From: Bradyrhizobium sediminis
GTDB taxonomy: Bacteria > Pseudomonadota > Alphaproteobacteria > Rhizobiales > Xanthobacteraceae
DNA: 64,000 nucleotides
NCBI RefSeq assembly: GCF_018736105.1
Contig: NZ_CP076135.1
Coordinates: forward strand, 682,001-746,000
Reading direction: 5' to 3'
Shown: positions 52,767-62,463 of the stretch, in pieces
Position numbering within the stretch: the first letter of the stretch is position 1
Layout of the letters: every line of letters starts with the position of its first letter
Position numbers and translations under genes: made by a program
The notes under the pieces: generated by a model
The model's database searches: none
What the model saw: the letters and a program-made list of their open reading frames with translations, nothing else
Told to the model about the DNA's origin: nothing

Positions 52767-53584
52767 ACGATCTTTCCGTATCGATGAGTACTGCGGGCGG
52801 ACCCGTCCCGTCGGTGGTGTTGCCCGAGGCGCCGGCCAAGATTACCGCGCGCGGTCTGAATTTCTACTATGGCGAGCACCACGCGCTGAAGGACATCAAC
52901 ATCGCGCTCGGCACCCACCGCGTCACCGCCTTCATCGGGCCGTCCGGCTGCGGCAAGTCGACCCTGCTGCGGATCTTCAACCGGATGTACGATTTGTATC
53001 CGGGGCAACGCGCCACCGGCCAGGTGATGCTGGACCAGACCAACATCCTCGATCCCAGGCTCGATCTCAACCTGCTGCGGGCGCGCGTCGGCATGGTGTT
53101 CCAGAAGCCGACGCCGTTTCCGATGACGATCTACGAGAACATCGCGTTCGGCATCCGGCTCTATGAGAAGATCTCCAAATCGGAAATGGACGGCCGGGTC
53201 GAAAAGGCGCTGCGCGGCGGCGCGCTGTGGAACGAGGTCAAGGACAAGCTCAACGCCTCCGGTCTCAGCCTGTCCGGCGGCCAGCAGCAGCGGCTCTGCA
53301 TCGCCCGCACCGTGGCGGTGCGGCCCGAGGTGATCCTGTTCGACGAGCCGTGCTCGGCGCTCGATCCGATTTCGACCGCCAAGATCGAGGAACTGATCAC
53401 GGAACTGGCGGAGGACTACACCATCGCCATCGTCACCCATAATATGCAGCAGGCCGCGCGCGTCTCCGACAAGACCGCCTTCATGTATCTGGGCGAACTG
53501 GTCGAATTCGACGACACCAACAAGATCTTCACTTCGCCAAGCGACCGGCGCACCCAGGACTACATCACCGGCCGGTTCGGCTGA
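52763..53584 (+). CDS. pstB: Phosphate ABC transporter ATP-binding protein
   Basis: ATPase subunit of 273 aa. Walker A GPSGCGKS (about 59-66), [16 protein letters not shown] (about 171-186), Walker [14 protein letters not shown] and the PstB-specific [21 protein letters not shown] are all present. The first 24 or so residues are a polar extension before the conserved start ([16 protein letters not shown]). ATG 52763 overlaps the pstA stop; the open frame further upstream is inside pstA. Confidence 0.95.
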   Translation: MNDLSVSMSTAGGPVPSVVLPEAPAKITARGLNFYYGEHHALKDINIALGTHRVTAFIGPSGCGKSTLLRIFNRMYDLYPGQRATGQVMLDQTNILDPRLDLNLLRARVGMVFQKPTPFPMTIYENIAFGIRLYEKISKSEMDGRVEKALRGGALWNEVKDKLNASGLSLSGGQQQRLCIARTVAVRPEVILFDEPCSALDPISTAKIEELITELAEDYTIAIVTHNMQQAARVSDKTAFMYLGELVEFDDTNKIFTSPSDRRTQDYITGRFG

Positions 53585-53594
53585 GGAGAGAAAA

Positions 53595-54308
53595 ATGGCT
53601 TCTGAACACACCGCCAAGGCGTTCGACAGCGATCTGCAGGAATTGACCCGGCTGGTCTCGGAGATGGGCGGTCTCACCGAGCGCATGATCGTCGACTCCG
53701 TCGACGCGCTGATCCGCCGGGATGTCGCGCTCGGCAAGCGCGTCGTCGCCGCCGACGCCGAAATCGACCACCTGCAGCACGTCATCGAGGAACGCGCGGT
53801 GCTGACCATCGCCCGGCGTCAGCCGATGGCGGTGGACCTGCGCGAGATCGTCGGCGCCATGCGGGTCGCCATCGATCTGGAGCGGATCGGCGACCTCGCC
53901 AAGAACATCGGCAAGCGGGTCTCGGCGCTGGAGAGCGATTTCCAGCCCCTGAAACTGATCCGCGGCCTCGAGCACATGACCGACCTCGTGCAGGGCCAAA
54001 TCAAATCCGTGCTCGACGCCTATGCGGCGCACGACCTGCCGGCGGCGATGAGCGTGTGGAAGGGCGACGAGGAGGTCGACGCCATCTGCACCTCGCTGTT
54101 CCGCGAGCTCCTGACCTACATGATGGAAGATCCGCGCAATATTTCGTTCTGCATCCATCTGATGTTCTGTGCCAAGAACATCGAGCGGATCGGCGATCAC
54201 GCCACCAATATCGCGGAAACCGTGTTCTACATGATCGAAGGCCAGCAGATGGTCGACAAGCGCCCGAAAGGCGACATGACGACCTTTGCCGCGACCGTGC
54301 CGGACTGA
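53595..54308 (+). CDS. phoU: Phosphate signalling complex protein
   Basis: A 237-aa, all-helical protein made of two PhoU repeats (about residues 15-110 and 115-215). The metal-cluster motif appears as DLERIGDLAKNI and again as NIERIGDHATNI (E-R-x-G-D). PhoU couples the Pst transporter to PhoR, turning the Pho response off in phosphate excess. ATG 53595 is 10 nt after the pstB stop with GGAG upstream. The phoB gene starts 46 nt downstream. Confidence 0.95.
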   Translation: MASEHTAKAFDSDLQELTRLVSEMGGLTERMIVDSVDALIRRDVALGKRVVAADAEIDHLQHVIEERAVLTIARRQPMAVDLREIVGAMRVAIDLERIGDLAKNIGKRVSALESDFQPLKLIRGLEHMTDLVQGQIKSVLDAYAAHDLPAAMSVWKGDEEVDAICTSLFRELLTYMMEDPRNISFCIHLMFCAKNIERIGDHATNIAETVFYMIEGQQMVDKRPKGDMTTFAATVPD

Positions 54309-54354
54309 AAGAGCGTCGCGTGAAGCGAATATCACAACAGAGAAGGCCAGGAAT

Positions 54355-55056
54355 ATGAGCGCGCGCATTATGGTGGTGGAAGACGAGGAAGCGCTCACCA
54401 CGCTGTTGCGCTACAACCTCGATGCCGAAGGCTACGACGTCGAAACCGTCGGGCGCGGCGACGACGCCGACACGAGGCTGAAGGAGCGCGTGCCCGATCT
54501 GGTCGTGCTCGACTGGATGCTGCCCGGCCTGTCCGGCATCGAACTGTGCCGCCGCCTGCGGGCGCGGCCGGAGACGCGGCAGCTGCCGATCATCATGCTG
54601 ACCGCGCGCGGCGAGGAGAGCGAGCGCGTGCGCGGGCTCGCCACCGGTGCCGACGATTACATCGTAAAACCCTTTTCGGTGCCGGAATTGCTGGCGCGGG
54701 TGAAGGGCCTGTTGCGCCGCGCCAGTCCCGAGCGGCTGGCCACCGTGCTGACCTATGGCGACCTCGAACTCGACCGCGAAAAGCGCCGCGTCGCGCGCTC
54801 CGGCCGCCCGATCGATCTCGGCCCGACCGAGTATCGCCTGCTGGAATTTTTCCTCGAGCATCCCGGGAGAGTGTTCAGCCGCGAGCAGCTGCTCGACAGC
54901 GTCTGGGGCCGCGACATCTATATCGACGAGCGCACCGTCGACGTGCACATCGGCCGCCTGCGCAAACTGCTCAACCCCGGCCGCGAGCAGGACCCGATCC
55001 GCACCGTCCGCGGCGCGGGTTATGCGCTGGACGACAGGTTCGCCAAGGCGGAGTAA
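54355..55056 (+). CDS. phoB: Phosphate regulon response regulator
   Basis: OmpR/PhoB-type response regulator of 233 aa. The receiver domain has acidic pocket Asp10-Glu11-Glu12, phosphorylation site Asp53, Thr83 and Lys105. The winged-helix DNA-binding domain covers about residues 130-230, with RLLEFFLEHPGRVFSREQLL and VDVHIGRLRKLLNP. It is activated by PhoR and binds the Pho box at 49687. It ends the operon; a palindromic repeat follows 9 nt after the stop. Confidence 0.95.
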   Translation: MSARIMVVEDEEALTTLLRYNLDAEGYDVETVGRGDDADTRLKERVPDLVVLDWMLPGLSGIELCRRLRARPETRQLPIIMLTARGEESERVRGLATGADDYIVKPFSVPELLARVKGLLRRASPERLATVLTYGDLELDREKRRVARSGRPIDLGPTEYRLLEFFLEHPGRVFSREQLLDSVWGRDIYIDERTVDVHIGRLRKLLNPGREQDPIRTVRGAGYALDDRFAKAE

Positions 55057-55064
55057 TTCCCAGC

Positions 55065-55187
55065 CGTCGTCCTCGCGAAAGCGAGGACCCAAAACCACCG
55101 ATGTTGATTGTTTGAAAAGCTGGAGCACCAGCTCGGCATAACCACGAACATCCGTGGTTATGGGTCCCGGCGTTCGCCGGGACGACA
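55065..55187. repeat. Palindromic intergenic repeat (CGTCGTCC family), copy 2
   Basis: It begins CGTCGTCCTCGCGAAAGCGA and ends TGGGTCCCGGCGTTCGCCGG plus GACGAC. An internal pair is ACCACCGATGTT / AACATCCGTGGT. The stem arms are imperfect, unlike copy 1. It lies between convergent phoB and gcrA. Confidence 0.8.
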
Positions 55188-55207
55188 AGTGTTGGATACA
55201 GCCGAGC

Positions 55208-55720
55208 TTACCGCGTCGGCTTCGCCGGTTGCCGGCGGCGGTCGCTGGCCGGCTGGTAGGCGATGCGCGAGTGGTGCGCGCAATAGGGCAGGCTGGTCAG
55301 CGCCTTGCCGCCGCAGAAGAAGAATTCCGGGCTCGAGGGATCGCCGACCGGCCAGTGGCAGGTGGCTTCGTTCAATTCCAGCAGCGACAGCCGCTGGCTC
55401 ATCGGCACCACGTTGTCGTAGGCGATCGGATCCGGCTCCATCTCGACTTCGAAGGCATGGGCCAAGGCGGTATTGCCGCGCGACACCGGACGCGACACCC
55501 GCATCATGTGCTGGGCCGGGCGCGCCTTGCGTTGGCGGGGCGCGGCCGAGGTGGAGGGGCTCTTGGCGCGGCCGGACAGGCCGAGCCGGTGGACTTTGCC
55601 GATTACCGCATTCCGCGTCACATTTCCAAGTTCCGCGGCGATCTGGCTGGCCGAAAGTCCGGCCTCCCAGAGCTTTTTCAACTGCTCAACGCGATCGTCG
55701 GACCAGGTCAATACCGTCAT
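55208..55720 (-). CDS. gcrA: GcrA-family cell-cycle regulator
   Basis: A 170-aa protein of the GcrA family, an alphaproteobacterial factor that binds sigma-70 holoenzyme and activates promoters with methylated GANTC sites. The N-terminal helix-turn-helix is TWSDDRVEQLKKLWEAGLSA, then SQIAAELGNVTRNAVIGKVHRLGL. A basic linker follows, and the C-terminal sigma-binding part contains ATCHWPVGDPSSPEFFFCG and PYCAHHSRIAY. GGGAAGAG before ATG 55720 supports the start. It is monocistronic. Confidence 0.92.
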   Translation of the reverse strand: MTVLTWSDDRVEQLKKLWEAGLSASQIAAELGNVTRNAVIGKVHRLGLSGRAKSPSTSAAPRQRKARPAQHMMRVSRPVSRGNTALAHAFEVEMEPDPIAYDNVVPMSQRLSLLELNEATCHWPVGDPSSPEFFFCGGKALTSLPYCAHHSRIAYQPASDRRRQPAKPTR

Positions 55721-56027
55721 CGCACTCTTCCCTTCGCGTCGCGCCGGCCAGTACGAGGGCGGCGCTGCGATGCCAAATCTCAAAAATCCCTGCCGGCAGA
55801 ATCCCTTAGCCCTCGCCGGGCGCGAAAACCGCACCCGAACGTGTACGCTGAACACCAACGACTAGAGGATCAGAACCGCCGCAACGAGATGTCGTACCCG
55901 ACAGCGGAGAAGCTACAATATGGCGTGACTCCCGCGCAAGAGTCAGCGCGGTTGCGTCCACATGTTCCGTCGCCCGGATATCGCCGCACCGCAATCTTAC
56001 GGGCCATTTTGGCCTTCGCGTGACCGA
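55721..56027. other. Gap between gcrA and argD with no gene seen
   Basis: I find no convincing coding frame, tRNA or repeat here. One feature of note is the GC-poor stretch around 55850-55990. The divergent promoters of gcrA and argD must lie in or next to it. Confidence 0.5.
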
Positions 56028-56055
56028 TTGACAGTTATCGCCGCGCGCCTAGAAT
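56028..56055 (+). promoter_or_regulatory. Strong sigma-70-type promoter upstream of argD
   Basis: TTGACA (56028-56033), 16-bp spacer, TAGAAT (56050-56055). Predicted transcription starts near 56062, directly at the base of the hairpin at 56063. It is the best housekeeping promoter I see in the window. Confidence 0.7.
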
Positions 56056-56062
56056 GCTTCTC

Positions 56063-56096
56063 ACGTGCCGCCCGAAAAGGCGGCACGTTTTGTTTT
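56063..56096 (+). terminator. Rho-independent terminator-like hairpin just after the promoter
   Basis: ACGTGCCGCC (56063-56072), loop CGAAAA, GGCGGCACGT (56079-56088), then TTTGTTTT. A 10-bp perfect stem followed by a T-rich tract is a textbook terminator, yet it sits about 70 nt before argD and just after its promoter. It could be an attenuator, a 5'-stabilising structure or the end of a short RNA. Confidence 0.7.
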
Positions 56097-56165
56097 CCGG
56101 GACTTGTTGCGATGCAAATGGCGCCAATGCGCGCATCGTGGCCGGCCTAACCGTCAGTGATCGCC

Positions 56166-57373
<1,208 letters not shown>

Positions 57374-57374
<1 letters not shown>

Positions 57375-58300
57375 TGAGCAAGGCCCTTCGTCATTTCCTC
57401 GATATCAACGAATTGCCGCCCAAGGAGCTGCGCAACATGCTGGCCGCCAGCGTCGCCATGAAGGCGAAGCTGAAGGCGCATGAGAAATCCAAGAAGCCGC
57501 TCGAAGGCAAGACGCTGGCGATGATCTTCGAACGGCCCTCGACCCGCACGCGGGTATCGTTCGACGTCGGCATGCGCCAGCTCGGCGGTGAATCGATCAT
57601 GCTGACCGGCGCGGAGATGCAGCTCGGCCGCGGCGAGACGATCGCCGACACCGCGCGCGTGCTGTCGCGCTACGTCGACGCCATCATGATCCGCATCCTC
57701 AACCACGATGCGCTGCTGGAACTCGCCGCCCACGCCACCGTGCCCGTGATCAACGGGCTGACGCGGCGCTCGCATCCCTGCCAGGTGATGGCGGATCTGA
57801 TGACCTTCGAGGAGCATCGCGGCCCGATCGAGGGCCGCACCGTGGCCTGGACCGGTGACGACAACAACGTGCTGGCCTCCTGGGCGCATGCGGCGGAGCG
57901 CTTCAAGTTCAAGCTCAACGTCGCCACCCCGCCGCAGCTCGCGCCGAACAAGGCGATGAAGGACTGGATCAAGGCGACGCAGGCGCCGATCGTGCTCGGC
58001 AGCGACCCGGAAGCCGCCGTGCGCGGCGCCGACTGCGTCGTCACCGACACCTGGGTGTCGATGGGCGACAAGGACGGCGAGCACCGCCACAATGTGCTGA
58101 AGCCCTACCAGGTCAACGCCAAGTTGATGTCGCTGGCCAAAAAGGATGCGGTGTTCATGCATTGCCTGCCCGCGCATCGCGGCGACGAGGTCACCGACGA
58201 GGTGATCGACGGCCCGCAGTCGGTGGTGTTCGACGAGGCCGAAAACCGCCTGCACGCGCAAAAGGGTATTTTGGCCTGGTGCTTCGATGCGGTGGCGTGA
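57374..58300 (+). CDS. argF: Ornithine carbamoyltransferase
   Basis: Enzyme of 308 aa that makes citrulline from ornithine and carbamoyl phosphate. The carbamoyl-phosphate site is S56-T-R-T-R60, and [12 protein letters not shown] (about 136-147) and HCLPAHRG with Cys264 complete the active site. [12 protein letters not shown] and [12 protein letters not shown] mark the ornithine domain. It is translationally coupled to argD. A repeat follows it, with hslO 181 nt downstream. Confidence 0.95.
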
Positions 58301-58315
58301 GCGAAAATTAAGCAT

Positions 58316-58434
58316 CGTCGTCCCGGCGAACGCCGGGATCCATACCGCGTGATCTCTCGTTTTCGCGATGTGGTAGACGTTTCGAGCAACGATTAACGGC
58401 GGTGGTTATGGTTCCCCGCTTTCGCGGGGACGAC
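58316..58434. repeat. Palindromic intergenic repeat (CGTCGTCC family), copy 3
   Basis: It begins CGTCGTCCCGGCGAACGCCG and ends GGTTCCCCGCTTTCGCGGGG then ACGAC. The two ends are individually hairpin-forming (CCGGCGAACGCCGG; CCCGCTTTCGCGGG). It is situated between argF and hslO. Confidence 0.8.
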
Positions 58435-58481
58435 AGATTGCCCCCTTTCGTTTTGCCCTCGCCGACCCCAGATAAAGCGCC

Positions 58482-59489
58482 ATGACGTCACAATCCCCCG
58501 ACATGAAAATCTCCCAGGAAACCCCGATCCGCGCGCCGTCGTCTGTGCCGGTCGACGATGCGGTGCTGCCGTTCGAGGTCGCTTCCCTCGATCTGCGCGG
58601 CCGTTTGACCCGGCTCGGCCCCGCGCTCGACGACGTCCTCACCAAGCACGATTATCCGGCCCCGGTCGGCAAGCTGCTCGGCGAGGCGATCGTGCTGGCG
58701 ACGCTGCTCGGCTCGTCGCTGAAATTCGACGGCCGCTTCATCCTGCAGACCCAGACTGACGGCCCGGTGTCGTTCCTGATCGTGGACTTCCAGGCCCCGG
58801 ATCGCCTGCGCGCCTATGCGCGCTACGACGCCAAGCGGCTGAAGGAGGGCCAGGATTCCGGCGCGCTGCTCGGCAAGGGCCATCTCGCCATGACCATCGA
58901 TCAGGGCCCGGACATGAGCCGCTATCAGGGGCTGGTGGCGCTGGATGGCGGCAGCCTCGAAGACGCCGCGCACGAATACTTCCTGCGTTCCGAACAGATA
59001 CCGACGCGGGTACGTCTCGCCGTCGGCGAGGAATGGCGCGGCGGCGGCGATGGACCGAAGCACCGCTGGCGCGCCGGCGGCGTGCTGCTGCAGTTCCTGC
59101 CCAAGGCGCCGGAGCGGGCGCGGCAGGCCGATCTGCATCCGGGCGACGCGCCGGAAGGCGCGGTCACCCACACGGTGGCGGAAGACGACGCCTGGATCGA
59201 AGGCCAGTCGCTGATCTCGACGGTGGAGGATATCGAGCTGATCGATCCGGATCTGTCCGGCGAGCGGCTGCTCTATCGTCTGTTCCACGAGCGCGGCGTT
59301 CGCGTGTTCGCGCCGCTGTCCTTGCGCGCGCAATGCTCCTGTTCGCGCGACGCGGTGTCGGCGATGCTGAAGAGCTTCGCACCTGACGACCGCGCCGCGA
59401 TGGTCAAGGACGACAAGGTGTTGGTGACCTGCGAGTTCTGCTCGTCGGTCTACCAGTTCACCCCGCACGAGGCGGGCGTGGAGGAGTAG
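58482..59489 (+). CDS. hslO: Redox-regulated chaperone Hsp33
   Basis: Holdase chaperone of 335 aa, activated by oxidation. The C-terminal zinc-binding cysteines are visible as AQCSCSRD (CxC) and VTCEFCSSVY (CxxC). The substrate-binding N-terminal domain begins LDLRGRLTRLGPALDDVL. Compared with E. coli Hsp33 it carries an N-terminal extension and an insert near WRGGGDGPKHRWRAGG (about residues 186-201), common in rhizobia. ATG 58482 is the first in frame; ATG 58503 is an alternative. Confidence 0.93.
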   Translation: MTSQSPDMKISQETPIRAPSSVPVDDAVLPFEVASLDLRGRLTRLGPALDDVLTKHDYPAPVGKLLGEAIVLATLLGSSLKFDGRFILQTQTDGPVSFLIVDFQAPDRLRAYARYDAKRLKEGQDSGALLGKGHLAMTIDQGPDMSRYQGLVALDGGSLEDAAHEYFLRSEQIPTRVRLAVGEEWRGGGDGPKHRWRAGGVLLQFLPKAPERARQADLHPGDAPEGAVTHTVAEDDAWIEGQSLISTVEDIELIDPDLSGERLLYRLFHERGVRVFAPLSLRAQCSCSRDAVSAMLKSFAPDDRAAMVKDDKVLVTCEFCSSVYQFTPHEAGVEE

Positions 59490-59728
59490 GGGCGGGCGCG
59501 GCCGCGTTCCTCGCCTGCAGTTTGGTGTGGCCGCGGGCGGCCACAGGCCATCGCGCCCCGACAGTACAGAAGCTGAACTAGAGGCTTTCTGCGTTCCGGC
59601 TTAGGTTTCGCGCTTCGTCATCGCGGAGATTCCCGCCATGGCGGCGAGCGGGCTGTGCGCGACATGGCAAGCGGCGCCGCCGTGACCCCGACATTTCCGT
59701 CTTCGCCCATTTTCGTGCTGGAGCAATC

Positions 59729-60931
59729 GTGCGCCAAATCAATCCGCCGCAAGCCCGGCTTGCGCCATCCCTCCCCCGTTCCGCGCGCCCGATCGATCGA
59801 ACGCACGATGACGAAACGCTGAGACGGCTCATTGCGACGATCTATGATGCTGCGCTGATGCCGGCGCTGTGGTCCGATACGCTTGCCCGGATTGGAAGTT
59901 TCGTCGGCGGAGACGGCGGCGGGCTTCTCTCCAAGAACATCGTAAGCAAGGACAGCACGCCGTACCATCATTTCGGAGTCGACCTGCAACAGGTGCGGGT
60001 CTACGCCGATACGCATTCGAGGCTCGACCCGGTCGCGACCCTGCCATCGTTCGAGGTCGAACAGGTCGTCAGCATTCCCGAACTGGTGCCGGACGACGAG
60101 TTTCGCCGCGGACGGTTCTTCCGGGAATGGATGCAGCCGCAGGGCTGGGTGGATGCCGCGAACTGCCTGCTGGAAAAGTCGGGCTCCAATTGCTCGTTCC
60201 TGACGATCCTTCGCAGCGAAAGGAACGGCGCGGTCGACGATGTCATGCGCCGGCGGCTGGCGCTGGTGGTGCCGCATATACGCCGCGCGGTGCTGATTGG
60301 AAAAGCGATCGATCTCGAGAAGACCAGGGCGGCGGCATTGGCCGATGCGCTCGACGGACTGAGCGCCGGCCTGTTCCTGATCGCGGCCGACGGACGGCTG
60401 GTTCACGCCAATTTGGCCGGAAACGGCATGCTGGCCGCCGGAGATCTCCTGCGCGCGATGCACGGTCAGTTGGTGTTCTGCGACAGGAGGGCCGATGCGC
60501 TGCTGCAGCAGGCGCTGGCTGTCGCGACTGATGGTGACGCCGGGGCCGGTGTAAGGACCACGGCCCTGCCCCTCGCGGCAGGCGGCGGCGATCGCTATGT
60601 CGCTCATCTTCTGCCGCTGACGTCGGGTGTGCGGCGCCGCGCCGGCATTGCCTGCGACGCAACGGCCGCGGTGTTCGTTCGCAAGGCGGCGCTGGTATGC
60701 CCGTCTTCGCCGGATGTCATTGCCGACGCCTTCAATCTGACGCCGGCCGAGTTGCGGGTACTGCTCGCCGTCGTCGAGGTCGGCGGCATTCCCCGGATTG
60801 CCACGGTGCTGGGCGTCGCCGACTCCACGGTCAAGACCCATGTCGGCCGTTTGTTTGACAAGACCGGCACCAGCCGGCAGGCCGACCTCGTCAAGCTCGT
60901 CGCGGGATACAGTTCCTTTCTGGTCAACTGA
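59729..60931 (+). CDS. LuxR-family transcriptional regulator
   Basis: A 400-aa regulator with a C-terminal LuxR-type HTH (about residues 335-395): FNLTPAELRVLLAVVEVGGI, then STVKTHVGRLFDKTGTSRQADLVKL. The N-terminal 180 residues show no recognised domain but contain a WMQPQGWVDAANCLLE-like sensory region; the middle (about 190-320) resembles a PAS-type fold (LSAGLFLIAADGRLVHAN). It lacks the autoinducer-binding motif of quorum-sensing regulators. It starts with GTG 59729, GGAG five bases upstream. It is monocistronic and its targets are unknown. Confidence 0.85.
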   Translation: MRQINPPQARLAPSLPRSARPIDRTHDDETLRRLIATIYDAALMPALWSDTLARIGSFVGGDGGGLLSKNIVSKDSTPYHHFGVDLQQVRVYADTHSRLDPVATLPSFEVEQVVSIPELVPDDEFRRGRFFREWMQPQGWVDAANCLLEKSGSNCSFLTILRSERNGAVDDVMRRRLALVVPHIRRAVLIGKAIDLEKTRAAALADALDGLSAGLFLIAADGRLVHANLAGNGMLAAGDLLRAMHGQLVFCDRRADALLQQALAVATDGDAGAGVRTTALPLAAGGGDRYVAHLLPLTSGVRRRAGIACDATAAVFVRKAALVCPSSPDVIADAFNLTPAELRVLLAVVEVGGIPRIATVLGVADSTVKTHVGRLFDKTGTSRQADLVKLVAGYSSFLVN

Positions 60932-61033
60932 TTTCGATCGGGAGTCCTGAACGACGCAGCCGCTTCCGCGCAGGTGTGGACGCGGCTGCATTGGGGCTGT
61001 TGCAAGGCTTTCGCCTGGTCCAGCGGCCTTTTC

Positions 61034-61285
61034 CTAGTGCGGAAAATCCCGGTGGCGCCGAGGCGCCGGGGGAGTGCGCCCCCCTGCCGAGCCACCCATG
61101 CCCGTACCGCCATCGGCGCCAACGCCCTTGCTGGCGCCGGGTTTGACGCCAAACGCGTCGCTGCTGCCGGTGCTGACTGGGCGGGGTCCGGTGTTGTCGC
61201 GCGCGAACGCGGCACCCGCGACCATGATGAAAGCCGCGGCCAGCGGGGCCGCGAGACGGAATGTCGTCCGGTGATTCTTCAGCAT
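61034..61285 (-). CDS. Small exported Gly-rich protein, hypothetical
   Basis: An 83-aa protein with a clear signal peptide (FRLAAPLAAAFIMVAGAAFA, cleaved before RDNTGP, about residue 29) and a short mature part rich in Gly, Ser and Pro (VKPGASKGVGADGGTGMGG). It ends in RTPPAPRRHRDFPH. No family is recognised. AGGAG ahead of ATG 61285 supports translation. It is divergent from the Cys-rich peptide gene at 61502 and may be periplasmic. Confidence 0.65.
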   Translation of the reverse strand: MLKNHRTTFRLAAPLAAAFIMVAGAAFARDNTGPRPVSTGSSDAFGVKPGASKGVGADGGTGMGGSAGGRTPPAPRRHRDFPH

Positions 61286-61501
61286 GTCGGTCTCCTGTCT
61301 GGTTGGTCGCTCTGATTTCGGCCGACTGACCGAGTTGTCGGAACAGGGAAGGGGATCCGTGAACCGGGTGCGATGTTGACGGCAAAGCCGACGAGCCGCG
61401 TCCGCCGTTCAGTGGACGCGGCCCGCATCACGCATCCCCATAGTCCGCCGCATTCATCGAGCGAGCGGAGAGCGTTTGCTCGTCAACAAAGGAGAAGAGA
61501 A

Positions 61502-61717
61502 ATGCGCATTTCTGACATCATCGCCGCCGCATCGAGACCGGCTGCCTCAGCCGCCGTGGCCGCCGTTCTGATCGCATCGATGGCCGCGCCGGCTTCCGCC
61601 AAGGTATCGCGCTGCGATGTGTCGTGGGTGTCCTGCACCAATACCGCCGCCAAATGCTACAACTCCACGAAATGCTATCAAAGATGCGACCAGAAGTACC
61701 GCATCTGCAGCAAGTGA
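61502..61717 (+). CDS. Small exported protein with six cysteines, hypothetical
   Basis: A 71-aa protein. The N-terminal 33 residues form a signal peptide (AASAAVAAVLIASMAAPASA), leaving a mature peptide of about 38 residues with six cysteines: RCDVSWVSC, AKCYN, TKCYQRCDQK and YRICSK. Disulfide pairing is likely in the periplasm or outside the cell. AAAGGAGAAG before ATG 61502 supports the start; an upstream in-frame ATG at 61373 lacks it. I recognise no family. The gene is followed by a 115-nt gap and apaG on the other strand. Confidence 0.7.
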   Translation: MRISDIIAAASRPAASAAVAAVLIASMAAPASAKVSRCDVSWVSCTNTAAKCYNSTKCYQRCDQKYRICSK

Positions 61718-61832
61718 GCTGGGCGCGCCGCCGCTATGGCGGCGGCGTGTTCCTGCTCGATCGCCTCGTCGGCGCGAGCCGGCATCTGGCGCGGATTAAC
61801 GCACGGGTGTGGCGAGCGCCGTGCCTCCGCCC

Positions 61833-62225
61833 CTAGTTCAACACCCGCTTGCTGTCGGGGCTGTCGAGCGAAAACGCCGGCACGTCGATCTCGAATTTCT
61901 CGCCGTTCTCGCTGACCATCTGGTAATGGCCGCTCATGAAGCCCGAGGCGGTCGGCAGCGGCACGCCGGAGGTGTATTCGAAGCGCTCGCCGGGCGCCAG
62001 CACCGGCTGCTCGCCGACCACGCCTTCGCCGCGGACTTCCTGCTTGCGTCCCGCCGCGTCGGTGATGATCCAGTGCCGGGTCCGCAACTGCACGGTCTCT
62101 TCGCCGGTATTGGTGATGACGATGGTGTAGGACCAGAAATATTGGCGATTTTCGGCCGACGAGCGCTCGGGGAGGAAGTTCGGCTCGACGGTAACCTCGA
62201 TCTGGCGGGTAACGGCGCGGTACAT
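61833..62225 (-). CDS. apaG: ApaG domain protein
   Basis: A 130-aa protein of the ApaG family, an immunoglobulin-like (FnIII-type) fold also found in F-box and polymerase-delta-interacting proteins. Family landmarks are YFWSYTIVITNTGEETVQL and LRTRHWIITDAAGRKQEVRG, then GVVGEQPVLAPGERFEYTSG. Function in bacteria is not settled; it is linked with diadenosine polyphosphates and, in older genetics, cobalt resistance. The full family length is present. It is monocistronic, separated from opgC by 238 nt. Confidence 0.92.
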   Translation of the reverse strand: MYRAVTRQIEVTVEPNFLPERSSAENRQYFWSYTIVITNTGEETVQLRTRHWIITDAAGRKQEVRGEGVVGEQPVLAPGERFEYTSGVPLPTASGFMSGHYQMVSENGEKFEIDVPAFSLDSPDSKRVLN

Positions 62226-62463
62226 GCGAACAATCCAGAATCCTTGAGGCCCATCATACCGAAAAGTCCCGACGGAACCAACCTCCGGGCGCCGTCCCGG
62301 CAGCCATGCAATTGTAATTCCAACCGCGGTTTCAACAAAGTTCCGGCCTAAAGCGCATTCCGCGCGCCCGACGGCCGTCGCAACTTGCCCGCAATTGGCG
62401 GGCCGGTACTATCTTTCGTGTCGGACCGGCGCTTAAAGTCCACGTCCCGAGACGGTGCCAGAG

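Noticed and set aside
55800..55920. Possible tRNA between gcrA and argD
   Set aside because: No cloverleaf with T-arm and anticodon stem could be built on either strand.
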